A program made the translations under genes and the position numbers. Shown one piece after another: positions 8,597 to 17,741 of a stretch of 42,157 bases of DNA; position 1 is the stretch's first letter, and each line of letters opens with the position of its first letter. This stretch comes from Bacteroidota bacterium (GTDB lineage Bacteria > Bacteroidota > Bacteroidia > Bacteroidales > JADFUO01). Below the pieces are notes generated by a model. The model had not been told where the DNA came from. It saw only the letters and a program-made list of their open reading frames with translations, and made no database searches. The stretch spans positions 1 through 42,157 of the forward strand of contig JAUXFX010000004.1 in the NCBI GenBank assembly GCA_030622635.1, in the 5' to 3' direction.

Positions 8597-9877
8597 TTGC
8601 CCGAAAATTTATTAACACAAAAAATATTACACGTGGATATATTTAATAAACTTGTTATCAACTTAGGACCATTAGGAAAGTATGCCAAGCAAGCTCATGG
8701 TTATTTTGCGTTTCCAAAATTAGAAGGAGAAATAGGACACCTGATGATGTTTCAGGGAAAAGAAAGATTAACATGGAGCTTAAATAATTATCTTGGTTTA
8801 GCCAATCACCCGGAAGTCAGGAAAGCAGATGCAGAAGCAGCAAAAGAATGGGGTCTCGCCTACCCTATGGGTGCAAGAATGATGTCGGGGCAAACAAAGT
8901 ATCATGAACAACTGGAACGTGAACTTGCTGATTTTGTCGGGCGGGAAGCAGCATATCTGCTTAACTATGGTTACCAGGGAATGGTGTCAATTATTGAATC
9001 GCTGGTTGACCGTAAGGATGTTATTGTTTATGATTCTGAAGCACATGCATGTATTATTGACGGTATGAGATTGCATTTAGGAAAAAGATTTGTTTTCCCG
9101 CACAACAATATTGAAAATTTAAAAAAACAACTTGAAAGAGCAACTAAAATTACAAACAAAACAGGCGGAGGCATACTTGTTATTACCGAAGGTGTTTATG
9201 GAATGTCCGGCGATCTGGGTAAACTAAAAGAAATAGTTGAATTAAAGAAAAAGTTTGATTTCAGATTGCTTGTTGATGATGCTCACGGTTTTGGAACAAT
9301 GGGTAAAACAGGTGCAGGAACCGATGAGGAATTAGGAGTTCAGAAAGGCGTGGATATTTATTTCGGAACATTTGCTAAAGCAATGGCAGGTATCGGGGCA
9401 TTTGTTGCCAGTAAAAAAAATATTATCAATTACCTGATGTATAATATGCGTTCTCAAATATTTGCCAAATCACTTCCAATGCCAATGGTTATCGGAGCTT
9501 TGAAAAGATTAGAAATACTAAGGACACAACCCGAACATAAAGAAAATCTCTGGATTATTGTTAGAGCGTTACAAAGCGGACTAAAAGAAAAAGGATTAAA
9601 TATCGGTAATACCGAATCTCCTGTTACACCGGTTATTTTATCAGGAGGAATCCCTGAAGCTACTCAAATTATTTTTGACTTGCGAGAAAATTACAATATC
9701 TTCTGTTCAATTGTTATTTACCCTGTAGTACCCAAAAATGTGATTTTACTTAGATTAATACCCACTGCAGTCCATTCATTAGATGATGTTGAATATACTG
9801 TAAATGCTTTCGCTGATATTAAAAAGAAACTTGATTCAGGAAAATATTCAAGTGATATAATTGTAGATGTTATGTAA
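8597..9877 (+). CDS. PLP-dependent alpha-oxoamine synthase-like enzyme (class I/II aminotransferase fold)
   Basis: The protein belongs to the cytosolic PLP family that includes serine palmitoyltransferase, 2-amino-3-ketobutyrate CoA ligase and 8-amino-7-oxononanoate synthase, which condense an amino acid with an acyl-CoA. Markers are WSLNNYLGLANHPEV (about 60-74), YPMGARMMSGQTKYHEQLE, LLVDDAHGFGTMG (Asp227/His230) and the Schiff-base Lys261 in YFGTFAKAMAGIGAF. The substrate cannot be told; a sphingolipid or related lipid role is plausible in Bacteroidota. There is no upstream in-frame ATG. I give the TTG at 8597, but a GTG at 8633 (product beginning (V/M)DIFNKLVINLGPLG) fits typical family N-termini better. 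A strong hairpin terminator follows. Confidence 0.88.
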   Translation: MPENLLTQKILHVDIFNKLVINLGPLGKYAKQAHGYFAFPKLEGEIGHLMMFQGKERLTWSLNNYLGLANHPEVRKADAEAAKEWGLAYPMGARMMSGQTKYHEQLERELADFVGREAAYLLNYGYQGMVSIIESLVDRKDVIVYDSEAHACIIDGMRLHLGKRFVFPHNNIENLKKQLERATKITNKTGGGILVITEGVYGMSGDLGKLKEIVELKKKFDFRLLVDDAHGFGTMGKTGAGTDEELGVQKGVDIYFGTFAKAMAGIGAFVASKKNIINYLMYNMRSQIFAKSLPMPMVIGALKRLEILRTQPEHKENLWIIVRALQSGLKEKGLNIGNTESPVTPVILSGGIPEATQIIFDLRENYNIFCSIVIYPVVPKNVILLRLIPTAVHSLDDVEYTVNAFADIKKKLDSGKYSSDIIVDVM

Positions 9878-9896
9878 TTGAAAAGGAATGAATTAT

Positions 9897-9925
9897 AACC
9901 TGATTCAGTCCGAATCAGGTTTTTT
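9897..9925 (+). terminator. Rho-independent terminator after the PLP enzyme gene
   Basis: A perfect 10-bp stem, AACCTGATTC and GAATCAGGTT, with a 5-nt loop is followed directly by a run of T. It starts 20 bases after the stop codon and separates the PLP enzyme gene from the following membrane protein gene. Confidence 0.93.
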
Positions 9926-9949
9926 ATTTATCTTTTAACTATATATAAT

Positions 9950-10789
9950 ATGGTAAATTCAGAAGAAAATATATTAAATAAAAAAAACTTCTGGATCATT
10001 GTAATTAATTCAACGGTATTTTTCTTACTTGCTTATCTTTTCTTCTACCTGATTACTAAATTTGCAACAATAATTGCAGCCTCAATGTTTGATATTGAGA
10101 CAACTTTATATTATTACAAAATTTCTTATAATATTGGTAAAACTCAATGGGGATTCGATTCTGTTAAATTTGTATTTAGTGCAGGCTCTGTAATTGCATT
10201 GCTTTTTGGAACAATATTTATAATTATTTACAATAAAGTCTGCGAAACCGACGGATTATTAAAGATGTTTTTTCTTTGGGGGTTCTTTATAGGATATTCA
10301 AATTTTTTCGGTTCAATACTAATGGGCACAATGATTGCAAGAGGATTCGGACATGTTCTGGATTGGACGTATACAATGGATACCGCACGGATGTTAATAA
10401 TAATATTTTTACTTTTAGTATTTATAATCATAGGTTTTCTAACTACAAAACCAATATTATTTTCGGCAAATTCATATTTTAACTATTTAGATAAACAAAG
10501 AAAGAAATTCTTTATTCGAAGCCAATTAATCGTGCCTTATTTTTTGGGAATTGCTATTATTTTCCTTGTAAGAATACCCAATAATCATATTAATAACTAT
10601 TTTGAAATATTGAGATTATTATCAATGATAGCTATCATAATCCCTGTTATTTTCAGGTATCATAATTATCCTGTTTTTTACTTCGACGAAAAACCAAAGT
10701 CAATCAATATCGGACGCAGGTATTTGATTTTTTTGATAATTTTTCTTTTTTTATTTAGGTTTGGATTATCGTTTGGGCTAAGGTTTTAA
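9950..10789 (+). CDS. Integral membrane protein, about 7 TM, family not recognised
   Basis: The 279-aa product is strongly hydrophobic and AT-coded. Predicted membrane segments lie near residues 14-38, 74-96, 104-124, 140-163, 193-210, 218-237 and 253-273. The N-terminus is short and polar (MVNSEENILNKKNFW), so no signal peptide is expected. The loop between segments 4 and 5 contains the basic YLDKQRKKFFIR stretch, probably cytoplasmic. No catalytic or transport motif is visible. It follows the terminator of the PLP enzyme gene, so it probably has its own promoter. I do not recognise the family and assign no function. Confidence 0.75.
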   Translation: MVNSEENILNKKNFWIIVINSTVFFLLAYLFFYLITKFATIIAASMFDIETTLYYYKISYNIGKTQWGFDSVKFVFSAGSVIALLFGTIFIIIYNKVCETDGLLKMFFLWGFFIGYSNFFGSILMGTMIARGFGHVLDWTYTMDTARMLIIIFLLLVFIIIGFLTTKPILFSANSYFNYLDKQRKKFFIRSQLIVPYFLGIAIIFLVRIPNNHINNYFEILRLLSMIAIIIPVIFRYHNYPVFYFDEKPKSINIGRRYLIFLIIFLFLFRFGLSFGLRF

Positions 10790-10884
10790 AAAATCCTTTA
10801 TTAATATTTGTGTTTAGGATGTCCCAATGCGGAAAACAGGATAAATTTCAATTATATTTTATTGTGTAATCCAAACTTTTCTTA

Positions 10885-13218
10885 TCAGCGAATTACCTGC
10901 AACTTCTTATGCAGTATTTCATTTCCTGTTTTAACACTGATAAAATAAATTCCTGTTCTAAAATTATTAGTATTTATCTGAATTTTATTATTTCTGAATG
11001 AATTTGTATAAACAATTTTTCCAAGCGAATTAAATATTTTTACATTATTAATAAACTTATTTGATTCAAGATGGATAAAGTTGGATTTAACCGGATTAGG
11101 AAAGATATTAACAAAACTATATTCTTTATTTTCATTTATTCCCACACCTGTATCACAACTGATTTCAGCAACCCAGCCGGGTTCGTTAACCGCACCATCC
11201 GAATGAAACTCAAAGGTTAAAGCACCCGGATCATTAGTAGCAATTATCGTTCCCGGTGAGTCAGTCCCGCAATATTTCCCAATTAAAGGTGACAAAATTG
11301 ACTCTCCGTCATAAATTTTCAGCCAGTCGTAATCGCAATAATTTTCCCATTCAACATCAAACATAGTAAAATTACATTTTAATTTATATTCGGAATTATC
11401 AGGGTAAAACACCATTGTATAATCTTCATCATCCGAGTAATTCGCACCATCTCCACCTGAATCAAAAAACATACCCTGACATGTTATACAACTTGTATCG
11501 CCCATGCAGTAATAAACATTAACATTAATATAATTCTCTTTGGTAATTATTGATGTATCTTCATCAGTAAATATCTCTAATTTAACAAAATATTTGCCTG
11601 CTTCTGAATATTGAATTCCTGCAGGATTTTGTTCAGAGGAAGTAGCTGGATTACCTCCTTCAAAAGTCCATTCCCATGCTATTGGATTTCCATACGACTG
11701 GTCAGTAAAATCAATCGTTCCGTCAATAGGGATACTTGTCGTATTTGCAGTAAAATCAGCAATTAAAGTTCCTGTCGCAAGCTGAACATGAACATAGGTA
11801 GTATTTCTGTTAAAAGCAATAACATTACTTTTTGTTTTGGGGAAATATCCTAGTGCAGAATAAGTTATTTCGTACGTACCTGCGTAAATCGGTCTGTAAT
11901 AATTCCCAACAGGCAATGATGAATACACCCACGAGCTGTCAATATCATGGCCATCAATATATACTTCAGCTTTAATTGGGTCACCTGTAATTGAATCGGT
12001 AATTATTCCCCTGATTCCATAATTGATTTGTTCAATATAATTTAAGAACGAACGGTAATTATATTCCCAGTAAGCAGGCAACTGGTTTGCAGGCAATATC
12101 TTAATATCAGATAGTTCTAAAGTAAATTCCCTGCATTGATGGAAGTAGTTCATGTAATCCTGTCTTCCTCCGGCAATTGTATACCAGTCGTAACCGTTAG
12201 TAATTCCGTTATTCAGGTCGGTCAGGTAACCATAAGGAGAATAAAATTGAGCAGTATCGGCATATTCCCTGCAAACAAATATCCACCAGTCGTCATCGGC
12301 ATGGCGTGGATACCATGTATCCCACGGGTAATTGCAAACTTCTGCTCCACTATGGATATTACAGGATAAAACAAAATCATGGTCTTCTGCCAAATCCATA
12401 AAAGCAATGGTTTCGGGCTGCCATGGATTACCGTCAGGATGAGGTCCGTCTTCGGGGTCAGGGTAATTTCTGTTAAGGTCAACACCATTGGCATTATTAC
12501 GTGTTGCACCGTATACAGTATTATTACCACCTGCATAAGTTCCATCGGGATTTGCAAGTGGATTTATCCATATCTCAATATTATCAATCATATCGGTAAT
12601 CCTGCTATTCGAACCGTAATTTGAAAGCAAATAATCTATCAATCTTAACATTAAAACATATCCGGCTGTTTCATCACCATGCATAGTTGATGTATATAAA
12701 AACTCAGGTTCATTTTCATGAGCAAGTAGATTATCAGTAATTTTTGCAATAAGCAATTTTCTTCCGCTTGGCAGTGTGCCTATATTAATAATTTTGCAAA
12801 TGTTAGGATAATCAACTTCAAACTGATACATCATTGATTCATAAGCCTCATAGTTCGGATAAAAATCCCAGTCGGTTATTTCCCTGATATTCACTTTATC
12901 CAACATCTTCGGATTTATAATAAGCTCTCCCGGTGATGTAAGTGTCGTATAACCAATATTCAAACTTAAAAACTTTTCAAATTCTTTTTTGCTGGCATAA
13001 GCATAAACGGTTTTGTTTTTAACATTATCAATTGAAATAATTTTTGTTAACTCGTATATTTGTTTTGTTGATGAAATCTCAAATTTGAAATAAGTTTCAA
13101 TTTTTTTATCAAATATTTTATCAATCAACTGCCGGTTATTAATATTATTTTGTGTGTAAACAATTGAAAATAAAAAACAACCTGAAATAATTAATAATAT
13201 TTTTCTTATATGATTCAT
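10885..13218 (-). CDS. Secreted M14 zinc carboxypeptidase with PKD-like, CUB and T9SS sorting domains
   Basis: This 777-aa modular exoenzyme should be exported by type IX secretion and cleave C-terminal residues from peptides. It has a signal peptide (ending IVYTQ) and a pro-region to about 120. The M14 catalytic domain spans about 125-395, with zinc ligands His180/Glu183 (MHGDETAG) and His289 (CNIHSG), substrate Arg250 (GVDLNRNYPD) and catalytic Glu368 (REFTLELSD). A carboxypeptidase-regulatory-like domain (GIRGIITDSITGDPI, 401-480) follows. Next are a PKD-like domain (ADFTANTTSIPIDG to about 567), a CUB-like domain (about 578-690, with YDWLKIYDG and GALTFEFHSDG) and a C-terminal type A sorting domain (FPNPVKSN...). 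All catalytic residues are present. Its stop is just downstream of the convergent 7-TM gene. Confidence 0.93.
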   Translation of the reverse strand: MNHIRKILLIISGCFLFSIVYTQNNINNRQLIDKIFDKKIETYFKFEISSTKQIYELTKIISIDNVKNKTVYAYASKKEFEKFLSLNIGYTTLTSPGELIINPKMLDKVNIREITDWDFYPNYEAYESMMYQFEVDYPNICKIINIGTLPSGRKLLIAKITDNLLAHENEPEFLYTSTMHGDETAGYVLMLRLIDYLLSNYGSNSRITDMIDNIEIWINPLANPDGTYAGGNNTVYGATRNNANGVDLNRNYPDPEDGPHPDGNPWQPETIAFMDLAEDHDFVLSCNIHSGAEVCNYPWDTWYPRHADDDWWIFVCREYADTAQFYSPYGYLTDLNNGITNGYDWYTIAGGRQDYMNYFHQCREFTLELSDIKILPANQLPAYWEYNYRSFLNYIEQINYGIRGIITDSITGDPIKAEVYIDGHDIDSSWVYSSLPVGNYYRPIYAGTYEITYSALGYFPKTKSNVIAFNRNTTYVHVQLATGTLIADFTANTTSIPIDGTIDFTDQSYGNPIAWEWTFEGGNPATSSEQNPAGIQYSEAGKYFVKLEIFTDEDTSIITKENYINVNVYYCMGDTSCITCQGMFFDSGGDGANYSDDEDYTMVFYPDNSEYKLKCNFTMFDVEWENYCDYDWLKIYDGESILSPLIGKYCGTDSPGTIIATNDPGALTFEFHSDGAVNEPGWVAEISCDTGVGINENKEYSFVNIFPNPVKSNFIHLESNKFINNVKIFNSLGKIVYTNSFRNNKIQINTNNFRTGIYFISVKTGNEILHKKLQVIR

Positions 13219-13321
13219 TCTATTAAGCTTTAAAATTTACAATACAAAATTTAATTCATTTTTAATAAAAAATTATTAGAACAAGATGGTTTGAAGAATC
13301 TTGTACTTTTTCATTTTTATT

Positions 13322-14206
13322 TCAACTCTGAAACTCCTGAATAAGATTATTCAAATTATTATAAACTGTTTTATTTACTTTCACAAGAGGTAGTCGCAGA
13401 TTATTTGAACATAATCCTAAAATTTCCAGTGCAGCCTTAATTCCCGAAGGATTTCCATCACTGAAAAGTGTGTCAATAATATCAATAAGTTGATAATGGA
13501 TTTCCAGTGCTTTTCTTTTGTCTCCTTTAAGGCAAAAATCAACTAAATTTGAAAATTCCTTAGGAAAAGCATTTGCAATAACTGATATAACCCCATCACC
13601 TCCTAATGCTATTATTGGCAAAGTTAATAGATCATCACCTGATATTACTAAAAACTCTTCAGGTTTGTTTTTAATAATCTGCATTATTTGTTTCAAATTG
13701 CCCGAAGCTTCTTTTATTCCAATAATATTGCTGATGTCATGTGCAAGTTTTAAAGTTATTTCAGCAGAAATATTACAACTCGTCCGCCCCGGAACATTGT
13801 ATAAAATAACAGGAACAGGACTAGCACCAGCTATTGATTTATAATGCTGATATATTCCTTTTTGCTGTGGCTTGTTGTAATAAGGTGCTACCGATAATAT
13901 TGCATCAATACCATCAAATGATTGAGCTTTGATCAAATTAATTACTTCCTGTGTATTATTGCATCCAATACCAATTACAACAGGAACTCTTTTATTAACA
14001 GTTTCAATCACGAAATTTATTACAGCATTTCGTTCATCCTTTGATAGGGATACTGATTCTCCTGTAGTCCCCAAGGCAACAATGTAATTAATATTATTTT
14101 TAATTACATGTTCTATAATTTTTTCCAGTGATGTAAAATCAATTGTTCCGTATTTGTGGAAAGGAGTGACTATTGCAACTCCGGTACCTTTTAATTTGTT
14201 ATGCAT
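13322..14206 (-). CDS. dapA: 4-hydroxy-tetrahydrodipicolinate synthase
   Basis: DapA condenses pyruvate with aspartate semialdehyde at the entry to the lysine/diaminopimelate pathway, supplying lysine and cell-wall peptide precursors. The 294-aa length is typical. The TIM-barrel family motifs are all present: TGVAIVTPF at the N-terminus, ALGTTGES with Thr47/Thr48, YNVPGRT with Tyr136, and the Schiff-base Lys165 in IGIKEASGN. It overlaps the upstream DUF6913-like gene by 8 bp, so the two are probably co-translated. Confidence 0.96.
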   Translation of the reverse strand: MHNKLKGTGVAIVTPFHKYGTIDFTSLEKIIEHVIKNNINYIVALGTTGESVSLSKDERNAVINFVIETVNKRVPVVIGIGCNNTQEVINLIKAQSFDGIDAILSVAPYYNKPQQKGIYQHYKSIAGASPVPVILYNVPGRTSCNISAEITLKLAHDISNIIGIKEASGNLKQIMQIIKNKPEEFLVISGDDLLTLPIIALGGDGVISVIANAFPKEFSNLVDFCLKGDKRKALEIHYQLIDIIDTLFSDGNPSGIKAALEILGLCSNNLRLPLVKVNKTVYNNLNNLIQEFQS

Positions 14207-14756
14207 TATTCTTTGATTTTAAGATAGATAAATAATGGTGTACTACATTAATAAATTTGTCAAGCGAGGTATTTTTTTCGTTTTGTATCATCATATCATA
14301 AATATCCGAATTTTTTTCTCCGAACCTTCCAACCTTTAATCTTGCTTTTGACACTCCTGAGATGTATTGTAAAGGGTAATTATCCTGAAGACTCATATCA
14401 ATAATAATATCAAAATCTTTTTCAATAAAATCCTTAATAAAAATATTTGATGGCTTACCATACCAGTTTATATCTTTATGAGAAAAAAAATCATAGGAAA
14501 GTTTTGGTAAAAACCGGTTTGTTAAATGTTTTTGTTTTACAAATCCCAAAGCTTTCACTCTTTTATTTTGGTCCTGCAATAATTTTACAAACTTGCTGAT
14601 TACCATATAGTCCTGCTCATTTGTAAATAAGTAAAGTATCCCAATATCTTTGGCGTCTTTCAGGCTTATAAATCTTCTTTCCCTTGTATTTCTCTTTAAT
14701 TTATTTTTTAAATAATGTCTGGCTATCGAATGTTTTATTTTTTTCAAGATTTCCAT
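14199..14756 (-). CDS. DUF6913-like small protein upstream of dapA
   Basis: The 185-aa cytosolic protein opens with a very basic helix (MEILKKIKHSIARHYLKNKLKRNTRERRF). A compact alpha/beta region follows with ILYLFTNEQDYMVISKFVKLL and ends with the conserved-looking FDIIIDMSLQDNYPLQYISG and KARLKVGRFGEKNSDIYDMMI. This matches what I know of the Bacteroidota family DUF6913, whose genes often lie next to dapA. No enzymatic motif is visible. The 8-bp overlap with dapA supports one transcript. Function unknown. Confidence 0.75.
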   Translation of the reverse strand: MEILKKIKHSIARHYLKNKLKRNTRERRFISLKDAKDIGILYLFTNEQDYMVISKFVKLLQDQNKRVKALGFVKQKHLTNRFLPKLSYDFFSHKDINWYGKPSNIFIKDFIEKDFDIIIDMSLQDNYPLQYISGVSKARLKVGRFGEKNSDIYDMMIQNEKNTSLDKFINVVHHYLSILKSKNNA

Positions 14757-14884
14757 AATTCTTTTATGGATTTTTTTATTGGAGGCTAAAATTAGAAAAA
14801 AATCATTAATAATAAATATTATTTAAATAAAATTATCATTTTCTTTTTAATTTTTAAGTTACTTTTACATAAAATTTATAAAAA

Positions 14885-15646
14885 TTGAGAATTACATTTT
14901 TAGGAACCGGTACATCTCAGGGAGTTCCAGTTATTGCATGCAAATGCCCTGTTTGCCTTTCAAATGACAAAAAGGATATAAGATTAAGATCATCAGTATT
15001 AATTGAGATTGATGGAAATACCTTTGTAATTGATACAGGACCCGATTTCAGGTATCAAATGTTAAGAGCAAATGTAAATGTCCTTGATGCTGTTTTGATT
15101 ACCCACGGGCATAAAGATCATATAGGCGGACTGGATGATGTAAGGGCTTTTAATTATATCTTAAAAAAGCCTATGGATGTTTATGCAAGTAAATTTGATC
15201 AGAACTCAATTAAAAGAGAATTTTATTATGCTTTTGAAAAAATTAAATATCCGGGTGTTCCGGTAATAAATCTTCACACAATTAATAACAAACCATTCAT
15301 AATAAGAAACACTAAAATTATTCCGATTGAAACACTGCATTATCATGTAAATGTTTATGGATTCAGGATAGGTGATTTTACATACCTGACTGACGCAAAT
15401 TTTATTTCAGAAAAGGAAAAACAAAAAATTAAAGGTTCAAAAATATTGGTAGTTAACGCCCTAAGGAGAAAAAAACATATCTCACATTTTACATTAGATG
15501 AAGCCATTGTTTTGATAAATGAAATTAAACCGGAAAAGGGTTATTTAACTCATCTCAGTCATTTAATGGGACTACATGAAGATGTTGAAAAAGAATTGCC
15601 TGAAAATATAAAGATTGCTTATGACGGATTGGAACTAACTTTATAA
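14885..15646 (+). CDS. Metallo-beta-lactamase fold hydrolase, PhnP-like
   Basis: The 253-aa enzyme has the MBL-fold binuclear metal motif THGHKDH (His74, His76, Asp78, His79) followed by IGGLDDVRAFN. It also has an N-terminal FLGTGTSQGVPVIAC with a Cys cluster (KCPVC, about 20-24), as in PhnP-like cyclic phosphodiesterases. Later metal-ligand positions include ETLHYH, YLTDANF and THLSHL. The start is TTG: an in-frame TAA lies immediately upstream and the family N-terminus (M-x-x-TFLGTGTSQG) begins exactly here. The gene is divergent from the DUF6913-like gene. The natural substrate is unknown; phosphodiester hydrolysis is inferred from the family. Confidence 0.9.
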   Translation: MRITFLGTGTSQGVPVIACKCPVCLSNDKKDIRLRSSVLIEIDGNTFVIDTGPDFRYQMLRANVNVLDAVLITHGHKDHIGGLDDVRAFNYILKKPMDVYASKFDQNSIKREFYYAFEKIKYPGVPVINLHTINNKPFIIRNTKIIPIETLHYHVNVYGFRIGDFTYLTDANFISEKEKQKIKGSKILVVNALRRKKHISHFTLDEAIVLINEIKPEKGYLTHLSHLMGLHEDVEKELPENIKIAYDGLELTL

Positions 15647-15791
15647 GGCAGAGTTTTATGAATTACGGATTACGATTTTAGATTTGAGAATTAAGATTTG
15701 AGAATTTAAAATTTTGATTTAAGAGATTACCAAGGATTAATTACCAATTCAACCATCCAACCATTTAACCATCTAATTATTTCGCTTCAAA

Positions 15792-15872
15792 AACATTCCA
15801 TTTCTCTTATAGTAAAGATTGCATAAAAATTCAAATAATATTCCTCTGAAAATATTATAGAAATGGAATGTT
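15792..15872. repeat. 81-bp element with 14-bp perfect terminal inverted repeats
   Basis: AACATTCCATTTCT at the left end is the exact reverse complement of AGAAATGGAATGTT at the right end. The same 14-mer occurs again at 35421-35434, with similar flanking TTCGC and A-rich bases. The interior is AT-rich and non-coding. The surrounding spacer holds degenerate 'AACCATTTAACCATC' words. It looks like a small MITE-like or REP-like element between the PhnP-like gene and the binding-protein gene. Confidence 0.55.
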
Positions 15873-15931
15873 AAACCATCTAACCATTAAGCCATTAAGT
15901 CATCCATTCCCTGTAAACCTGCAACTCATTT

Positions 15932-17578
15932 CTAATTTCCATCAATCTTCCTCACATTCTTCAATATAAGCAAATTGACAGGATTGCCTGTTAAGCCATC
16001 AATATTATTTTGAACAAACCGCAAAACCTGATCATAATATAAAATAACAACCGGTGCTTCTTGCATTATCATATTATCCATCTTCCTGTATAGAACATAT
16101 CTTAGCGAATCATTTTCTTCCAACTGGGATAATTCATATAATTTATCAAATTCGTAATTTGAAAAATGAGTATAGTTTGGTCCTGCCGGGCAAAAGTTTT
16201 TACTGTAAAACAATGATAAATAATTTTCAGCATCAGGATAATCGGCAATCCACGATGCCCTGAAAAAATTTAGTTTTGCCTGTGCCTTCAACTCTTTTAA
16301 AGCTGCAGGAGGGTTTACATCAATTTTTATCTTTATGCCGATTTCAGATAACTGGTGTTGAATATACTTACAAAGATCAAGATAGTCGGCTGTTGTAGAC
16401 AAAGTTATTGGAGGTAAACCTTCTCCGTTTGGAAAGCCTGCATCCGACAATAATTTACGTGCTAAATCGGGATTGTAATCATATCCTTGTTTTCTGCTTG
16501 AATCAAAAGAAGGCAAACCCAAAGGTATTATGCCATAGTTTCCGGGTGTACCGATATTATTCCTCAAATACTTCATCATTTTTTTCCTGTCAAAACCATA
16601 ATTAACAGCTTGTCTGACAGCTTTTAATCTTAAAGGATTTTTTTTTACAAGAGGTAAATTGGTATCAATAAGTATTCCTAAGTATTCAGTGTTGAGATAT
16701 GGCTGTGTAATCAATTTAAATTTATTCTGATACTTTGTATTTAACTGCCCTCTTTTAGTAAGCAATTCATCTTTATAGCTTGCATCAATCCCTGACATAA
16801 AATCAAGTTTTCCTTTAACAAATTCAAGAAAAGCCGATTGTTTGTCAATTAAAAATGTGATTGCAACAGCATCAAGATATGGCAGACTTTCACCTTTAAA
16901 TTTTTCAAAATAATTATGATTTTTTACAAAGACAAGCTTCACCCCTTCTTTCCACATCTTAAACTGAAAAGGACCTGTACCGATTGGAAACTTCCTGAAA
17001 TCCTTGCCATAATATTCAATAGCTTCTTTAGGAACAACCGAACAATACTGCATACTTAATATACTCAAAAATGGTGGAAAAGGATGATGTAACTTTATAG
17101 TAAATACAGTGTCGTTTAATGCTTTAAATGAGTAAGTGTCATTTTTTTGCTCAACATTATTAAAAACCCAAGCTCCGGAAGAAACAAGCTTCGTATCAAC
17201 AATTCTATTAAAACTATATTCAAAATCATAAGCAGTTACTTTTCTGTTTTTAAAAACCTGATTATTATGAAAATAAACATCATTCCTTAAATAAAAAGTA
17301 TAACATAACCCATCATCTGAAATTTCCCAGTATTTTGCAATACCTGGCTCAACTTCAAGTTTATCGTTCAACTGTATTAAGCCATTAAATAATTGGTTGC
17401 ATGCCCATATGTTTGACTGGTCTTTGGCAAAAGCCGGGTCTAATGAGGTAATTCCGGCAGCTTCATTATACTTAAAAACAGTTAGTTTACTCTCATTTTT
17501 TCTCCTGTCACCACATGAAAGGAGAAAAAGAAAAGAAAGAGAAATAAAAGAAAGAAAAATAAAGATATTCTTATTCAT
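15932..17578 (-). CDS. ABC-type peptide/nickel substrate-binding lipoprotein (family 5)
   Basis: The 548-aa product is a lipoprotein (signal ending FLLSC, Cys22) of the SBP_bac_5 type, which captures oligopeptides or similar ligands for an ABC importer. Family features are LDPAFAKDQSNIWACNQLFNGL near the N-terminus, YWEISDDGLCYTFYLRNDV (about 100), VTAYDFEYSFNRIVD and PIGTGPFQFKMWKEGVKLV. AVRQAVNYGFDRKKMM lies in lobe II, with YNPDLARKLLSDAGFPNG after it. No permease or ATPase gene is adjacent, so it is an orphan here and must work with components encoded elsewhere, or act as a stand-alone peptide binder. Confidence 0.92.
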   Translation of the reverse strand: MNKNIFIFLSFISLSFLFLLSCGDRRKNESKLTVFKYNEAAGITSLDPAFAKDQSNIWACNQLFNGLIQLNDKLEVEPGIAKYWEISDDGLCYTFYLRNDVYFHNNQVFKNRKVTAYDFEYSFNRIVDTKLVSSGAWVFNNVEQKNDTYSFKALNDTVFTIKLHHPFPPFLSILSMQYCSVVPKEAIEYYGKDFRKFPIGTGPFQFKMWKEGVKLVFVKNHNYFEKFKGESLPYLDAVAITFLIDKQSAFLEFVKGKLDFMSGIDASYKDELLTKRGQLNTKYQNKFKLITQPYLNTEYLGILIDTNLPLVKKNPLRLKAVRQAVNYGFDRKKMMKYLRNNIGTPGNYGIIPLGLPSFDSSRKQGYDYNPDLARKLLSDAGFPNGEGLPPITLSTTADYLDLCKYIQHQLSEIGIKIKIDVNPPAALKELKAQAKLNFFRASWIADYPDAENYLSLFYSKNFCPAGPNYTHFSNYEFDKLYELSQLEENDSLRYVLYRKMDNMIMQEAPVVILYYDQVLRFVQNNIDGLTGNPVNLLILKNVRKIDGN

Positions 17579-17655
17579 TGGCTTCGAGGATAAAATAACA
17601 ATAATGTTTCAAAAATAGCTATTTTTCTTTTTATATTTACATATCATCTTCAGAA

Positions 17656-17687
17656 TTTGAAATTTAACAGAAAATTTCTTATATTTG
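17656..17687 (+). promoter_or_regulatory. Bacteroidota-type promoter for the cytidylate-kinase-like gene
   Basis: TTTG at 17656-17659 and TATATTTG at 17680-17687, separated by 20 bp, match the -33 TTTG / -7 TAnnTTTG consensus of the Bacteroidota primary sigma factor. The start codon lies about 54 bp downstream and is preceded by AGAAAGGA. Confidence 0.8.
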
Positions 17688-17741
17688 CATGAAACATAGA
17701 GTTATTAATTTTTTAATAAATGATAGAAAGGAAAAATAGAA

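Noticed and set aside
8597-9877. Specific assignment as kbl, bioF or serine palmitoyltransferase
   Set aside because: The PLP Lys and fold are clear but no substrate-specific motif or pathway neighbour is seen.
12222-12557. 111-codon frame antisense-frame within the M14 gene
   Set aside because: It is an alternative frame of the carboxypeptidase gene with no independent support.
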